Assembly: GCA_001782045.1 (NCBI GenBank)
Contig: MFNK01000002.1
Span: 48,236 to 79,032, forward strand
Direction: 5' to 3'
Origin: Candidatus Levybacteria bacterium RIFCSPHIGHO2_01_FULL_36_15b
Lineage (GTDB): Bacteria > Patescibacteria > Microgenomatia > Levybacterales > UBA12049
DNA: 30,797 bases
Shown here: one piece after another, positions 1 through 8,110 of the stretch
Position numbering within the stretch: the stretch's first letter is position 1
How the letters are laid out: the number at the start of each line of letters is the position of its first letter
Position numbers and translations under genes: made by a program
Notes under the pieces: model-generated
Seen by the model: the letters and a program-made list of their open reading frames with translations, nothing else
The model's database searches: none
Told to the model about the DNA's origin: nothing

Positions 1-361
1 ACCCGCCTGTTATTCCTGTCTTTCTATAACCCGAAGGGACAAAAACAGCTATTTTTAAAAATAACTTTTCAAGAATAATCTGATACTTCGGAATAAGAAG
101 TGACAATCCAAAAAACAAGACTATGGCGACAGACAAGTTTCGAAGAAAATCCGAAGGAATTCCGCTTATTTTTACAATTGTTGATAAAAATAGGGTAAAA
201 AAAGTAAAACTTAAAATAAAGCCTAATACAATACCAAATGGCCTTTTTTTACCAGACGTATCAACGGAGGAAGATAATATAACAGGTAGTATTGGTAAGA
301 TGCACGGAGAAAGAATTGTAACAATTCCCGCAATAAAAGCAAAAACAGCTAAAGCTATCAT
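1..361 (-). CDS. ccdA: CcdA/DsbD-type membrane electron carrier, N-terminal part (runs off left edge)
   Basis: This is a partial gene read on the minus strand; 120 codons are visible and the 3' end lies outside the window. The protein begins MIALAVFAFIAGIVTIL and continues SPCILPILPVILS. The Pro-Cys pair in the first membrane helix is the hallmark of the CcdA/DsbD transmembrane family, which carries electrons from cytoplasmic thioredoxin across the membrane. A basic loop (GKKRP) and two more hydrophobic stretches follow, as expected for this multi-helix fold. The ATG overlaps the stop of the thioredoxin-like gene (ATGA), so the two are translationally coupled and probably form one redox pathway. 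The second Cys of the family should lie beyond the edge. Family assignment is confident; CcdA versus DsbD-beta cannot be settled from the fragment. Confidence 0.85.
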   Translation of the reverse strand, partial: MIALAVFAFIAGIVTILSPCILPILPVILSSSVDTSGKKRPFGIVLGFILSFTFFTLFLSTIVKISGIPSDFLRNLSVAIVLFFGLSLLIPKYQIILEKLFLKIAVFVPSGYRKTGITGG

Positions 362-822
362 CTAATTCTTTCCAGCAATTCTTTTGTTTGCCCCCCGTTC
401 CACTTAGCGACTTCGTTTTCTCCCAAATCAATTTGTACAAAAGTGTGCTGATAAGTAATTCCGTATTTTCGAGCCAAGGTTTTCTCTTCCGCGTCGGTTT
501 CCGAATCATTATAATTTACCCTTATTAAAATGACATCATTTGGTACCCTATCTAAATTTGCTCGAAAATCCGCATCCGCCGGAATACAAGTCGGACACCA
601 ATTAGCATAAAAGAAAAGAACTCTCCTCTTATTTTTTGAAACCTCAAAAATTTTTTTCGAATATTCAACATAGTTAGAACCAGATCTAGAAATAACTTGA
701 GTAGGTATTACGGTAGCAACTATGGATTCTCTCTTTTCTGTTTTTTTCGAATTGAAAATAAATACTGAACCAACCATCAAAATAGCTAGTGTGCCCAAAA
801 CAATTAAAACAATTTTATTCAC
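358..822 (-). CDS. membrane-anchored thioredoxin-like protein
   Basis: The product is about 154 aa: one N-terminal membrane helix (residues about 3-23), a linker, then a thioredoxin fold with the redox motif W-C-P-T-C (Cys76 and Cys79) after the strand RRVLFFYAN. The fold should sit outside the membrane, where it could reduce or oxidise exported proteins with electrons from the CcdA-like partner, whose ATG overlaps its stop. An open frame extends upstream into secA to 882. I prefer the GTG at 822 because it is one base after the secA stop and places the membrane helix at the N terminus. No Shine-Dalgarno sequence is visible, so translation may depend on secA read-through or re-initiation. Some thioredoxin-like (TlpA/ResA) proteins have the same layout. 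The exact partner is unknown. Confidence 0.8.
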   Translation of the reverse strand: MNKIVLIVLGTLAILMVGSVFIFNSKKTEKRESIVATVIPTQVISRSGSNYVEYSKKIFEVSKNKRRVLFFYANWCPTCIPADADFRANLDRVPNDVILIRVNYNDSETDAEEKTLARKYGITYQHTFVQIDLGENEVAKWNGGQTKELLERIR

Positions 823-823
823 A

Positions 824-3505
824 TTAATTCGGCCAGTGGCATTTCTTGTACTTTTTCCCGCTTCCACACCAACAAGGATCATTTCTTCCTAACTTCTTTT
901 TAGCTTTTGCTTTTTCAGCAGGAGAAACCTCAGAAACTATATTTGCGCCGGCAGCGTTTTCAACTACACCTGCTTTATTAAGCGGATTATCAACTTGCGG
1001 CTCCTGATGTACGTGAATTTTGTAAACTCGATGTACTATTTCATCATCTATTGTGTTTATTAGATTTTCAAACATCGAAAAAGCTTCATTTTTATATTCA
1101 ACTAAAGGATCTTTTTGCCCATAACCTCGTAGTCCAATTCCTTGTCTTAAATTTTCAATCGCATCTAAATGGTCTACCCATAAATTATCTATTACCGATA
1201 AGATTACAAATTTTTCAACTTGACGCATCAAACTTCCTCCTAAGTCTTTTTCTTTTTTTTCGTAAAGTTCGTCTGCAATATTTGCAAGAAACTTTGTTTT
1301 TTCTTCTATAGATTTCGCTTGTTCTAATTGAAGAGACAGTTGTTTTATTGAATTTTCATCAAAAGGAATTATTGTTGCAAATTTTTCAGCTATTTGCATC
1401 GAAGGTGATTTTCCGTCTTCGAAACTTTCCGAATACATAATTACAGTTTGTGATATGTTTTCATTAATCTTATTGAAAATTTCTTCTTTTAAGAGTTTGG
1501 ATTTTTCATCCGATTCTAAAGTATCAAATCTTCTTGAATAAATTATTTCCCTTTGTTTATTTAAAACGTCATCATACTCAACTAGATGTTTTCTAATATC
1601 AAAGTTATATCCTTCTACTTTTACCTGAGCTTGTTCGATTGCCCGTGAAACAAGTGGGTGCTGCAAAGGAACATCTTCAGGCATATTAAAACGTGTCATA
1701 AGACCCGAAATAGTCTCTCCTCCAAAAAGTCTCATAATATCATCGTCTAAGCCTACGAAGAATTGAGATACACCAGGGTCTCCTTGCCTTCCGGATCTTC
1801 CCCTTAACTGATTATCTATTCTTCGCGATTCGTGTCTTTCAGTTCCTATAACATACAAGCCACCTAATTCAACTACTTCTTTGTGTTTTTTCTCCCAATC
1901 TTCCCATTTCTTAGAGCTTTTGTCCTCTGATCCATCTGCATCCTTTGGCGTATCTCCACCCAAAATAATATCAACTCCTCTTCCTGCCATATTAGTGGCC
2001 ACTGTAACAGCTCCTTTTTCTCCGGCTTTTGCAATAATTTCTGCTTCTCTTTCGTGATTTTTAGCATTTAAGACTTCATGTTTTACTCCTTTTCTTCTTA
2101 AGAGTTCGCTGATAATTTCGTTTTTATCAATAGATGTAGTTCCGACTAAAATAGGCTGACCTTTAGAATGGGCTTTTTCTATTTCTGCTGCTACTGCACT
2201 ATACTTTGCCCTTGCTGTTTTATAAATTGCATCTGACAAATCGCGCCTTACCATATCTCTGTGTGTTGGAACCACAACAACATCCAGCTTATAAATCTTA
2301 TGGAATTCCTCCGCCTCTGTTACCGCAGTACCCGTCATACCCGCTAAGATTTCATATTTCCTAAAGTAATTTTGCAAAGAAACAGTTGCCAGGGTTTTTG
2401 ATTCTCTTTGAATTGTAACGTTCTCTTTTGCTTCAATCGCCTGATGCAGTCCTTCGGAAAGCCTTCGTCCAATCATCAATCTTCCGGTAAATTCATCGAC
2501 AAGAATAACCTCTCCGTCTTTTACAATATAATCTTTTTCTCGTTTGAATAAGGTTCTTGCTTTTAATGCTGCTTCTAAGTGGTAAACGGTATCAAAGTCT
2601 TTTTCATAGATATTTGAAATTCCATACAGTTTTTCGATTTTTTCAATCCCGTGTTCTGTTAAATGTGCCGTTCTAAGCTTCTCGTCAATTTTATAATCGG
2701 TTTCGGGAGACAACTTTTCAACCAATTTAGAATATTCATAATATTTTTGGGTTGGGGCTTCATCAGGTGCAGAAATAATATGAGGAGTTCTTGCTTCATC
2801 TATTAAAACAGAATCTACTTCATCAACTATTGCAAAATAAAAATCTCTTTGAGTAACCTGCTCTGCATCCTGGGCCATATTGTCTCTTAGATAATCAAAT
2901 CCAAATTCGGAATTTATCCCATAAACAATATCCGCCTCATATGCTTGTTTTCTGCTTATTGGTCTAAGATGCAAAAGCCTGGTATCCCAAACGTCTTTTG
3001 TTTCATGTTTTGGATCATAAATAAAAGACTCTTCATTTATAATTGATGCGACGGAAACTCCTAGAAGATTAAAAATCGGGCCCATCCATCCTGCGTCTCG
3101 TCTTGCTAAATAATCATTAACTGTTACAAGATGTACATTTTTCCCCGTTAAAGCGTGCAGATATAAAGCAGGTGTTGCAGATAAGGTTTTTCCTTCTCCT
3201 GTTTTTTGCTCGGCAATTTTTCCGCTTGCAAGAACAGCTGCCGCAATAAGCTGGACGTCAAAATGCCGCAGCCCGATCGTTCTTCTTGATGCTTCTCTAA
3301 CAAGAGCAAATGCTTCCGGAATAAGACTTTCCAAAGAGTCACCTCTTGAAATTTTCTTTTTAAATTCTTCCGTCTTTTTTGGAAAATCTGAGAGTTTTAA
3401 GTTTTTAAAGTCTTCTTCAAAAGAGTTAACTTTTTCAACAATCGGAGAAAGTTTTTGTATCTCTTTTTCATTGGTATCAAAAAATTTACTGAAAATACTT
3501 AACAT
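824..3505 (-). CDS. secA: preprotein translocase ATPase SecA
   Basis: The protein has 893 aa, close to the usual SecA length. It is the motor that pushes unfolded preproteins through SecYEG. Visible landmarks are the Walker A motif GEGKT (residues 103-107), the DEAD-type box in VDEVDSVLIDEARTP, the helicase motifs IGTERHESRRIDNQLRGRSG and GRGVDI, and the C-terminal zinc-binding SEC-C tail (DPCWCGSGKKYKKCHW), which binds SecB or ribosomes in other bacteria. The ATG at 3505 has no Shine-Dalgarno sequence and follows an extended -10 by 6 bases, so the mRNA may be leaderless. A transcript from further upstream would first pass the 12-codon ORF and its terminator. The thioredoxin gene follows one base after the stop. 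Confidence 0.98.
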   Translation of the reverse strand: MLSIFSKFFDTNEKEIQKLSPIVEKVNSFEEDFKNLKLSDFPKKTEEFKKKISRGDSLESLIPEAFALVREASRRTIGLRHFDVQLIAAAVLASGKIAEQKTGEGKTLSATPALYLHALTGKNVHLVTVNDYLARRDAGWMGPIFNLLGVSVASIINEESFIYDPKHETKDVWDTRLLHLRPISRKQAYEADIVYGINSEFGFDYLRDNMAQDAEQVTQRDFYFAIVDEVDSVLIDEARTPHIISAPDEAPTQKYYEYSKLVEKLSPETDYKIDEKLRTAHLTEHGIEKIEKLYGISNIYEKDFDTVYHLEAALKARTLFKREKDYIVKDGEVILVDEFTGRLMIGRRLSEGLHQAIEAKENVTIQRESKTLATVSLQNYFRKYEILAGMTGTAVTEAEEFHKIYKLDVVVVPTHRDMVRRDLSDAIYKTARAKYSAVAAEIEKAHSKGQPILVGTTSIDKNEIISELLRRKGVKHEVLNAKNHEREAEIIAKAGEKGAVTVATNMAGRGVDIILGGDTPKDADGSEDKSSKKWEDWEKKHKEVVELGGLYVIGTERHESRRIDNQLRGRSGRQGDPGVSQFFVGLDDDIMRLFGGETISGLMTRFNMPEDVPLQHPLVSRAIEQAQVKVEGYNFDIRKHLVEYDDVLNKQREIIYSRRFDTLESDEKSKLLKEEIFNKINENISQTVIMYSESFEDGKSPSMQIAEKFATIIPFDENSIKQLSLQLEQAKSIEEKTKFLANIADELYEKKEKDLGGSLMRQVEKFVILSVIDNLWVDHLDAIENLRQGIGLRGYGQKDPLVEYKNEAFSMFENLINTIDDEIVHRVYKIHVHQEPQVDNPLNKAGVVENAAGANIVSEVSPAEKAKAKKKLGRNDPCWCGSGKKYKKCHWPN

Positions 3506-3511
3506 ATATTA

Positions 3512-3520
3512 ATTTTACCA
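3512..3520 (-). promoter_or_regulatory. secA extended -10 promoter
   Basis: On the minus strand TGG-TAAAAT lies 6 bases before the secA ATG. The TGn extension suits a promoter with a weak -35 (TTGAAG about 18 bases upstream of an overlapping TAAATT is an alternative). Initiation here would give a leaderless or near-leaderless secA mRNA. Confidence 0.5.
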
Positions 3521-3552
3521 TAATTTAGGCAAGGGTTTTGAGGTACTTCAAT

Positions 3553-3587
3553 AAAAAAATCCCTCACATTTAATAACGTGAGGGATT
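3553..3587 (-). terminator. intrinsic terminator between the 12-codon ORF and secA
   Basis: Arms 3558-3567 (AATCCCTCAC) and 3578-3587 (GTGAGGGATT) form a perfect 10-bp stem with a 10-base loop. On the minus strand the stem is followed by seven T, making a strong rho-independent terminator for transcription arriving from the 12-codon ORF. It lies upstream of secA in the same direction, so it either isolates the small gene or attenuates secA. Confidence 0.85.
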
Positions 3588-3635
3588 CCAATTGATCAAT
3601 TGGTAATTGATAATGCTCCAAATAGCTTACCAATT
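3588..3635 (-). other. alternative hairpins after the 12-codon ORF
   Basis: Two mutually exclusive structures share one arm. Bases 3598-3606 and 3627-3635 pair perfectly over 9 bp (AATTGGTAA with TTACCAATT), the second arm overlapping the stop codon of the small ORF. Bases 3588-3603 are a perfect 16-bp palindrome (CCAATTGATCAATTGG). A ribosome paused at the stop codon would block the first and permit the second. The structure is seen in the sequence; any function is inferred. Confidence 0.5.
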
Positions 3636-3672
3636 ACTTTCTTTTCTTGGACTTCTTTTTCTTCTTTGCCAT
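3634..3672 (-). CDS. 12-residue Lys/Arg-rich mini-protein or leader peptide
   Basis: The ORF encodes MAKKKKKSKKRK and then TAA. It is below any usual gene-calling cutoff, but the signals around it are unusually good: a full Shine-Dalgarno sequence AAAGGAGGTGA 8 bases before the ATG, a TTGACA promoter about 75 bases upstream, and a strong terminator about 50 bases after the stop. The predicted transcript is only about 165 nt. Nine of 12 residues are Lys or Arg, which would suit a ribosome- or nucleic-acid-binding peptide. It could instead be a leader peptide whose Lys run slows ribosomes and regulates secA, which lies just downstream; this recalls SecM in E. coli only by position. I do not recognise the family. 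Confidence 0.55.
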   Translation of the reverse strand: MAKKKKKSKKRK

Positions 3673-3680
3673 TATTCGGT

Positions 3681-3705
3681 TCACCTCCTTTACGTCGTGT
3701 AAAAG
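3681..3705 (-). promoter_or_regulatory. strong RBS partly paired in a hairpin
   Basis: On the minus strand AAAGGAGGTGA (3681-3691) is nearly perfectly complementary to the 16S rRNA tail. Its 5' part can pair upstream: arms 3699-3705 and 3687-3693 form a 7-bp stem including one G-U pair, with a 5-base loop. Start-site access could therefore be modulated. Confidence 0.5.
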
Positions 3706-3724
3706 CGTTTCTAATTGATTTAAT

Positions 3725-3752
3725 AATCTAATATTTTATTAAAGTTTGTCAA
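3725..3752 (-). promoter_or_regulatory. promoter of the 12-codon ORF
   Basis: The -35 box TTGACA (3747-3752) and -10 box TAGATT (3725-3730) are separated by 16 bases. This is the only good sigma-70-like promoter in the 318-base gap between serS and secA. The start point should be near 3718, giving a 5' leader of about 46 bases. The remainder of the gap (about 3753-3822) holds nothing recognisable. Confidence 0.65.
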
Positions 3753-3822
3753 GCTTTTTTATCAGCTTCAAAAGCAATAATTTAGATTGATTTGAAAAGC
3801 AAAATTAAATGGGGATTTTCTA

Positions 3823-5070
3823 CTATTTTATTACGTTTTTACCCGTATATTTTTGCAAAACTTTAGGAACTTTAACGCTGCCGTCTTCTTGCTGGTAATT
3901 TTCTAAAATTGCAATTACTGTTCTTCCAATTGCAAAAGCAGTTCCATTTAAAATACTTACATATTTTTTAACATTTCCGTCTTGATATTTAATGTTTAGC
4001 CTTCTTGATTGAAAATCAGAAACAGTTGAAACAGAGGTTACCTCTCTGTATGTGTCTTGTCCGGGCATCCATGCCTCTAAATCATATTTTCTTGCTGCCG
4101 GAAAACCTAAATCACCCGTGCACATTTTTACGACTTGATAGGGAATTTCCAAAGCTTTAAATAATTTTTCTTCTAATGAAAGCAGATATTCATGTTCCCT
4201 GTCGTCGTCCCCTTCTTTGACAAAAGAAACCATCTCTAATTTATCAAACTGGTGAACTCTTAAAATTCCTCTTGTATCTTTTCCGTAACTTCCCGCTTCT
4301 CTTCTGAAAGCACTCGAAAATCCTACATATCTTTTTGGTAGGTCTTTTACGCTTAAGATATCATCTTTATACATGGGGACAATTGAGTGTTCCGCCGTAC
4401 CAACAAGATACAAATCGTCTTTTTCTAAATGGTACATATCTTCTTCTCCGCCGTTTTCCATATATCCAAGGCCTTTCATAGCATCTTTAGAAATCAAAAC
4501 AGGTGGAATAATAGGAGTAAATCCTTCTTTTATTAAAGTCTCAAGCCCGAATTGAATAAGAGCAAATTCTAATAAAGCAGCATCGCCCTTTAAATATGTA
4601 AATCTGGCACCACTTACCTTAGAAGCGCTTTTCACGTCAATTAATCCAAGTTTTTCTCCCAAGTCTAAATGGTCTTTAGATTTAAAATCGAATTTGGGTA
4701 AATTGCCTTCTTTTCTTAATACTTCGTTGTCTTCTTCATTTTTCCCCACCTTCACATCGTCTTTTGCGGGATTAGGAATTTTAGAAAGCCAAGTATTTAG
4801 TTCTTCTTCTACAGCTCTTAAAGCAGATTCTTCTTTCTCAAGTTTGTCTTTTAAGTCTTTCCCTTTTTTGATTTGCGCATCTGTTGGTTTTCCTTTTATT
4901 TCTGAGGTATTTTTATTTCTTTCTTCTCTTAACTTTTGGGCCGTTTGAGACAGTTCGTTTGCTTTTTTTTCAATTTCTAAGATATGACTTACATCAATTT
5001 TTATTCCCTTATCTTCAGAAGATTTTTTTATTTTATTAGGATTTTCCTTTAATAATTTAATGTCAATCAT
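3823..5070 (-). CDS. serS: seryl-tRNA synthetase
   Basis: The 415-aa product charges tRNA-Ser (and tRNA-Sec where present) with serine. Residues 1-100 form the long antiparallel coiled-coil arm that grips the tRNA, rich in Lys/Glu heptads. The class II catalytic core follows, with motif 2 in FRREAGSYGKDTRG-ILRVHQFDKLEM and motif 3 in GTAFAIGRTVIAILEN. The length is typical. The ATG has no Shine-Dalgarno sequence; a TATAAT box ends 6 bases before it, so the mRNA is predicted to be leaderless. The gene begins 19 bases after rdgB on the same strand and therefore seems to have its own promoter despite the tight packing. Confidence 0.97.
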   Translation of the reverse strand: MIDIKLLKENPNKIKKSSEDKGIKIDVSHILEIEKKANELSQTAQKLREERNKNTSEIKGKPTDAQIKKGKDLKDKLEKEESALRAVEEELNTWLSKIPNPAKDDVKVGKNEEDNEVLRKEGNLPKFDFKSKDHLDLGEKLGLIDVKSASKVSGARFTYLKGDAALLEFALIQFGLETLIKEGFTPIIPPVLISKDAMKGLGYMENGGEEDMYHLEKDDLYLVGTAEHSIVPMYKDDILSVKDLPKRYVGFSSAFRREAGSYGKDTRGILRVHQFDKLEMVSFVKEGDDDREHEYLLSLEEKLFKALEIPYQVVKMCTGDLGFPAARKYDLEAWMPGQDTYREVTSVSTVSDFQSRRLNIKYQDGNVKKYVSILNGTAFAIGRTVIAILENYQQEDGSVKVPKVLQKYTGKNVIK

Positions 5071-5076
5071 AACTTA

Positions 5077-5082
5077 ATTATA
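5077..5082 (-). promoter_or_regulatory. serS -10 box (leaderless start)
   Basis: A perfect TATAAT on the minus strand ends 6 bases before the serS ATG and lies in the 19-base gap after rdgB. No convincing -35 is seen. Confidence 0.55.
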
Positions 5083-5089
5083 TTCCTTT

Positions 5090-5656
5090 TTATTTTCCTT
5101 GACTATCTAAATATTCTTTAAATTTATCAAGCGCTTTTCGTCTATGAGAAACGCTATGTTTTTCTTCGAAAGTCATTTCACCAAAAGTTTTATTAAAGCC
5201 ATCTGGAATAAAAACTGCGTCCCATCCAAACCCAAAATTATTTCCAGCCCTAATGGTTTCTGCAATGCTTCCTTGCACTTCCCCAATAAAAATATGAGCT
5301 TTTTTTCCATCGTGGTAAGCAACTGCTAATTTCGCTGTTGCTTTTCTTTGTTTTACTCCCTCAAGCATTTTTAAAAGAAGACTTGAACTACCCTCATCTG
5401 ATTTAAGAATCCACTTTATAAAAGGTCCAGGAAAGCCTTGCCAAGCTTCAATATAAAAACCTACATCATCTATAAAAACTGGCGTTTTAAATTTCTTATA
5501 AGCTTGCATGACTTTATGTAGAGCAACTTTTTCTAAGTCGAGTTCTTGAATTTCATCTAATTCAACCTCTTCGACAATAATCGGAAAACCTAGTAACCTC
5601 TTAGTATCTTCAGCTTTTGCTTTATTACCAGTAACAAAGGTCAATCCCGCTTTCAT
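5090..5656 (-). CDS. rdgB: RdgB/HAM1-type non-canonical purine NTP pyrophosphatase
   Basis: This 188-aa enzyme hydrolyses ITP, dITP and XTP to monophosphates, keeping deaminated purines out of nucleic acids. Family motifs are present: the substrate loop TGNKAK at the N terminus, the acidic metal site FIDDVGFYIEA, the FPGPF loop, GFGWDAVFIP and the base-recognition SHRRKAL near the C terminus. The length matches the family. The ATG overlaps the lysS stop by ATGA, so the two are translationally coupled. This pairing has no obvious metabolic logic and probably reflects genome compaction. Confidence 0.93.
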   Translation of the reverse strand: MKAGLTFVTGNKAKAEDTKRLLGFPIIVEEVELDEIQELDLEKVALHKVMQAYKKFKTPVFIDDVGFYIEAWQGFPGPFIKWILKSDEGSSSLLLKMLEGVKQRKATAKLAVAYHDGKKAHIFIGEVQGSIAETIRAGNNFGFGWDAVFIPDGFNKTFGEMTFEEKHSVSHRRKALDKFKEYLDSQGK

Positions 5657-7131
5657 AATTTTGAAATTTCTTCGAATCTTTTTTTTACGAAATTTTGATC
5701 AAGAGAGCGTATTAAAGCTGCTGCTTTGGGTCCGTGGTCTTTCCCGAGCAAAGCTTTATATATTGCTGCAAAGGCTTGATTTGTTGTCAACATGCCTTCG
5801 GCTGACCATTCGTAAAGTTTTGCTGCGAGATCAACTTCGCTCGAAACTTTAGCAAGTCTTTCAGAAATAATCTTTAAATAATTTTTCTCTTGATCTGAAA
5901 AGTTCAGCTGTGGAACACCTTTTTGAATTATGAATTTTTCACTCTCTGGGGCGTATTTTTCTATCCATATTTTTGCATATTGCACCCAATCTTTTACTTC
6001 CTTTAATTCATTTTGGGTGTTTGGCATTTGTACAAGTTGGGCTATTGTTGAAAAACGTGTTTGCGGAATATCTTCTTGCTCATTGGCTTGAGAAAGATAA
6101 ATCACTCTTTTGTGATCCTCTTCATCGGATTTGGAAAAAGCCTGGTATTGGTCAAAAAGTGAAGGGATTGCAAGTGAATCCTTGGGGCTAAACTCTACCG
6201 CAATATTTGGTTCTGTTTTTACCATAAGAAATCTTGTTCTTTGTGGCCCTATAACTTCTAAAAGCTCGTCTCCTGTAATGCCTAATCCTTTTGATGAAGA
6301 CATTTTTTTACCACCTGCAAGAAAAAACTCATATGCAAGCTTCATGGGTTTTTTTGCATTGAAAACTTTTTCAACAAGCTCCATTGCAATATCATATGAT
6401 CCTCCTGCAGAAGCATGGTCCTTACCGGCACCCTCTATTGTTACGCCAAAGGTAAACCATTTCGCGGCCCATTCTACTTTCCAGACCATTTTTCCGTTTC
6501 CTTTAAACGGTGAGACTTTTCCTTTTTCTCCACACCCCTTAGCCCAAACGACTAAATTCGACAAACACTCATATTCAACTTCTTTCCCGTCCCAATTTGT
6601 AACCTTAGTCGTTCCTAATTTTTTGCAATTAGGACAAATCACCTGAAAAGGATACCAACTATCCGAAAGCTTTTTCTTGTACATTTCTTCATAAACAGCT
6701 CTTACTTTTTCAACGTCGTCCAAAACTATTCTTATTGCTTTGTCAAAAACTCCCTCTTTATAAAGTACACTCGTTCTATATAAAATATCGGGTTTTATAT
6801 CTAAATCTTTTAATAAATTTTCCATCATTTTTGAAAAATGATCTCCAAATGTCTCATCTTTTTTTAACCCCGGTGCCATAAAAAGAGGCTCCCCTAAATA
6901 CTTACCATGGGAATCCATAAGATTTGCAGGTAAACCATCAATTGGATCCATATCGTCAAATCCATAACGGAATTCAACTTCGGTTTTTTTCTCTTTTAAA
7001 ATCTTAGCCAGAGTATCGTGAATCACCGGTCCTTTTAAAGAACCCATATGTACGATACCCGATGGAGTAAAAGAATCGTTTATTACTTGTTTTCCTTTAA
7101 TATTTTCTAGCAATTTATCTGCCCAAAACAT
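5653..7131 (-). CDS. lysS: class I (archaeal-type) lysyl-tRNA synthetase
   Basis: The 492-aa protein charges tRNA-Lys. It belongs to the class I enzyme, unrelated to the class II LysRS of most bacteria. The nucleotide-binding HIGH-like signature is TPSGIVHMGSLKG and the KMSKS-like loop is KKMSSSKGLG. A Cys pair in FQVICPNCKK followed by later Cys residues suggests a zinc-binding insertion. The class I form is found in archaea, spirochetes, some alphaproteobacteria and other scattered bacterial lineages. TATAAT ends 6 bases before the ATG with no Shine-Dalgarno sequence, so a leaderless mRNA is expected. It is coupled downstream to rdgB. Confidence 0.95.
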   Translation of the reverse strand: MFWADKLLENIKGKQVINDSFTPSGIVHMGSLKGPVIHDTLAKILKEKKTEVEFRYGFDDMDPIDGLPANLMDSHGKYLGEPLFMAPGLKKDETFGDHFSKMMENLLKDLDIKPDILYRTSVLYKEGVFDKAIRIVLDDVEKVRAVYEEMYKKKLSDSWYPFQVICPNCKKLGTTKVTNWDGKEVEYECLSNLVVWAKGCGEKGKVSPFKGNGKMVWKVEWAAKWFTFGVTIEGAGKDHASAGGSYDIAMELVEKVFNAKKPMKLAYEFFLAGGKKMSSSKGLGITGDELLEVIGPQRTRFLMVKTEPNIAVEFSPKDSLAIPSLFDQYQAFSKSDEEDHKRVIYLSQANEQEDIPQTRFSTIAQLVQMPNTQNELKEVKDWVQYAKIWIEKYAPESEKFIIQKGVPQLNFSDQEKNYLKIISERLAKVSSEVDLAAKLYEWSAEGMLTTNQAFAAIYKALLGKDHGPKAAALIRSLDQNFVKKRFEEISKL

Positions 7132-7137
7132 GTAGAT

Positions 7138-7143
7138 ATTATA
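7138..7143 (-). promoter_or_regulatory. lysS -10 box (leaderless start)
   Basis: A perfect TATAAT preceded by GCTG lies 6 bases before the lysS ATG. The -35 region is weak. Confidence 0.6.
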
Positions 7144-7165
7144 CAGCTTTAGAGCTGAAAATAAA

Positions 7166-8110
7166 TTAGGAGATACTAAACTCTTTTCGAAGATTTTCTA
7201 CCATTTCTTTTGTCATTTTTTCCAAACTATATTCGTGTTTCCATCCCCAATCGGCTCGTGCTTGTGAATCGTCAATGGATTTTGGCCAGGAATCTGCTAT
7301 TTTTTGTCGCTCATCGGGTTTATAGGAAACTTTTAAATCGGGTATATGTTTTCTAATTGCTTCTTCCCACTGTTTTGCAGTAAAACTTACAGCAGCAAGA
7401 TTGTAGCTTCCTCTAAGTTTAATTTTTAAAACCGGAGTATCCATCAAATCTATCGTTGCTTTTATAGCATCATTAACATACATCATGGGTAGCATCGTAT
7501 CAGGCCCAAGCCAGCAAGTGTTTCCTTTTCCTTGTACGCCGTCATAGAGCATTGCAACTGTATATTCCGTTGTTCCGGCACTTGGCGGTGTTTTCCAGGA
7601 AATTATTCCGGGATAGCGAACAGATCTAACATCAAGTCCGTATTTAATATTAAAATAGCGGCAGAGATTTTCTCCCGTAACCTTTGTTACTCCATACATT
7701 GTAGTTGGCTCCAAAATGGTTTCCTGTGGAGTGTTATCTCTTGGAGTTGTAGATCCGAATGCAGCAATTGAACTTGGCCAGAAAATTTTAAGTCCAAATT
7801 CCACACCAAGCTCTAAAATATTTTTTAAACCCCCTACATTAATATCCCAGGTAACTTTTGGGTCTTTTTCTCCCCCAACTGATAATAGTGAAACTAAATG
7901 ATAGACATCAACAATGTCGTATTTTTTAATTATTGAAGCTAAAATGTCCTTATCTCTTGTATCAGCTTTTTCTAAAATTCCATCAAAGTTGGAAGTTACG
8001 GTTTTATGTCCCATTGCTACAACCTGATCTTTTCCAAATTTTTTTTGCAAAGCCGGAACTAATTCTGACCCTATCTGGCCAAATGCTCCTGTTACTAAAA
8101 TCTTTTTCAT
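7166..8110 (-). CDS. tdh: L-threonine 3-dehydrogenase, SDR type
   Basis: This 314-aa NAD-dependent enzyme of the extended short-chain dehydrogenase family oxidises L-threonine to 2-amino-3-ketobutyrate. The Rossmann loop GAFGQIGSEL lies at the N terminus, the catalytic Ser region is FWPSSIAAFG, and the Tyr-Lys pair is in MYGVTK. The stretch RYPGIISWKTPPSAGTTEY and the later LPMMYVNDAI are characteristic of the epimerase-like threonine dehydrogenases, as opposed to the zinc-dependent type. The strongest support is the neighbour: the gene overlaps kbl by ATGA, and Kbl performs the next step. No separate promoter is seen, so it should be co-transcribed with kbl. Confidence 0.88.
   Translation of the reverse strand: MKKILVTGAFGQIGSELVPALQKKFGKDQVVAMGHKTVTSNFDGILEKADTRDKDILASIIKKYDIVDVYHLVSLLSVGGEKDPKVTWDINVGGLKNILELGVEFGLKIFWPSSIAAFGSTTPRDNTPQETILEPTTMYGVTKVTGENLCRYFNIKYGLDVRSVRYPGIISWKTPPSAGTTEYTVAMLYDGVQGKGNTCWLGPDTMLPMMYVNDAIKATIDLMDTPVLKIKLRGSYNLAAVSFTAKQWEEAIRKHIPDLKVSYKPDERQKIADSWPKSIDDSQARADWGWKHEYSLEKMTKEMVENLRKEFSIS

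Noticed and set aside
123..365. Forward 80-codon open frame
   Set aside because: It is antisense to the ccdA N terminus, which has the strong GIVTILSPCILPILPV signature and a coupled start, so this frame is a shadow.
6131..6646. Forward open frame of 171 codons
   Set aside because: It is antisense to lysS, which carries complete class I LysRS motifs; no expression signals for the forward frame.
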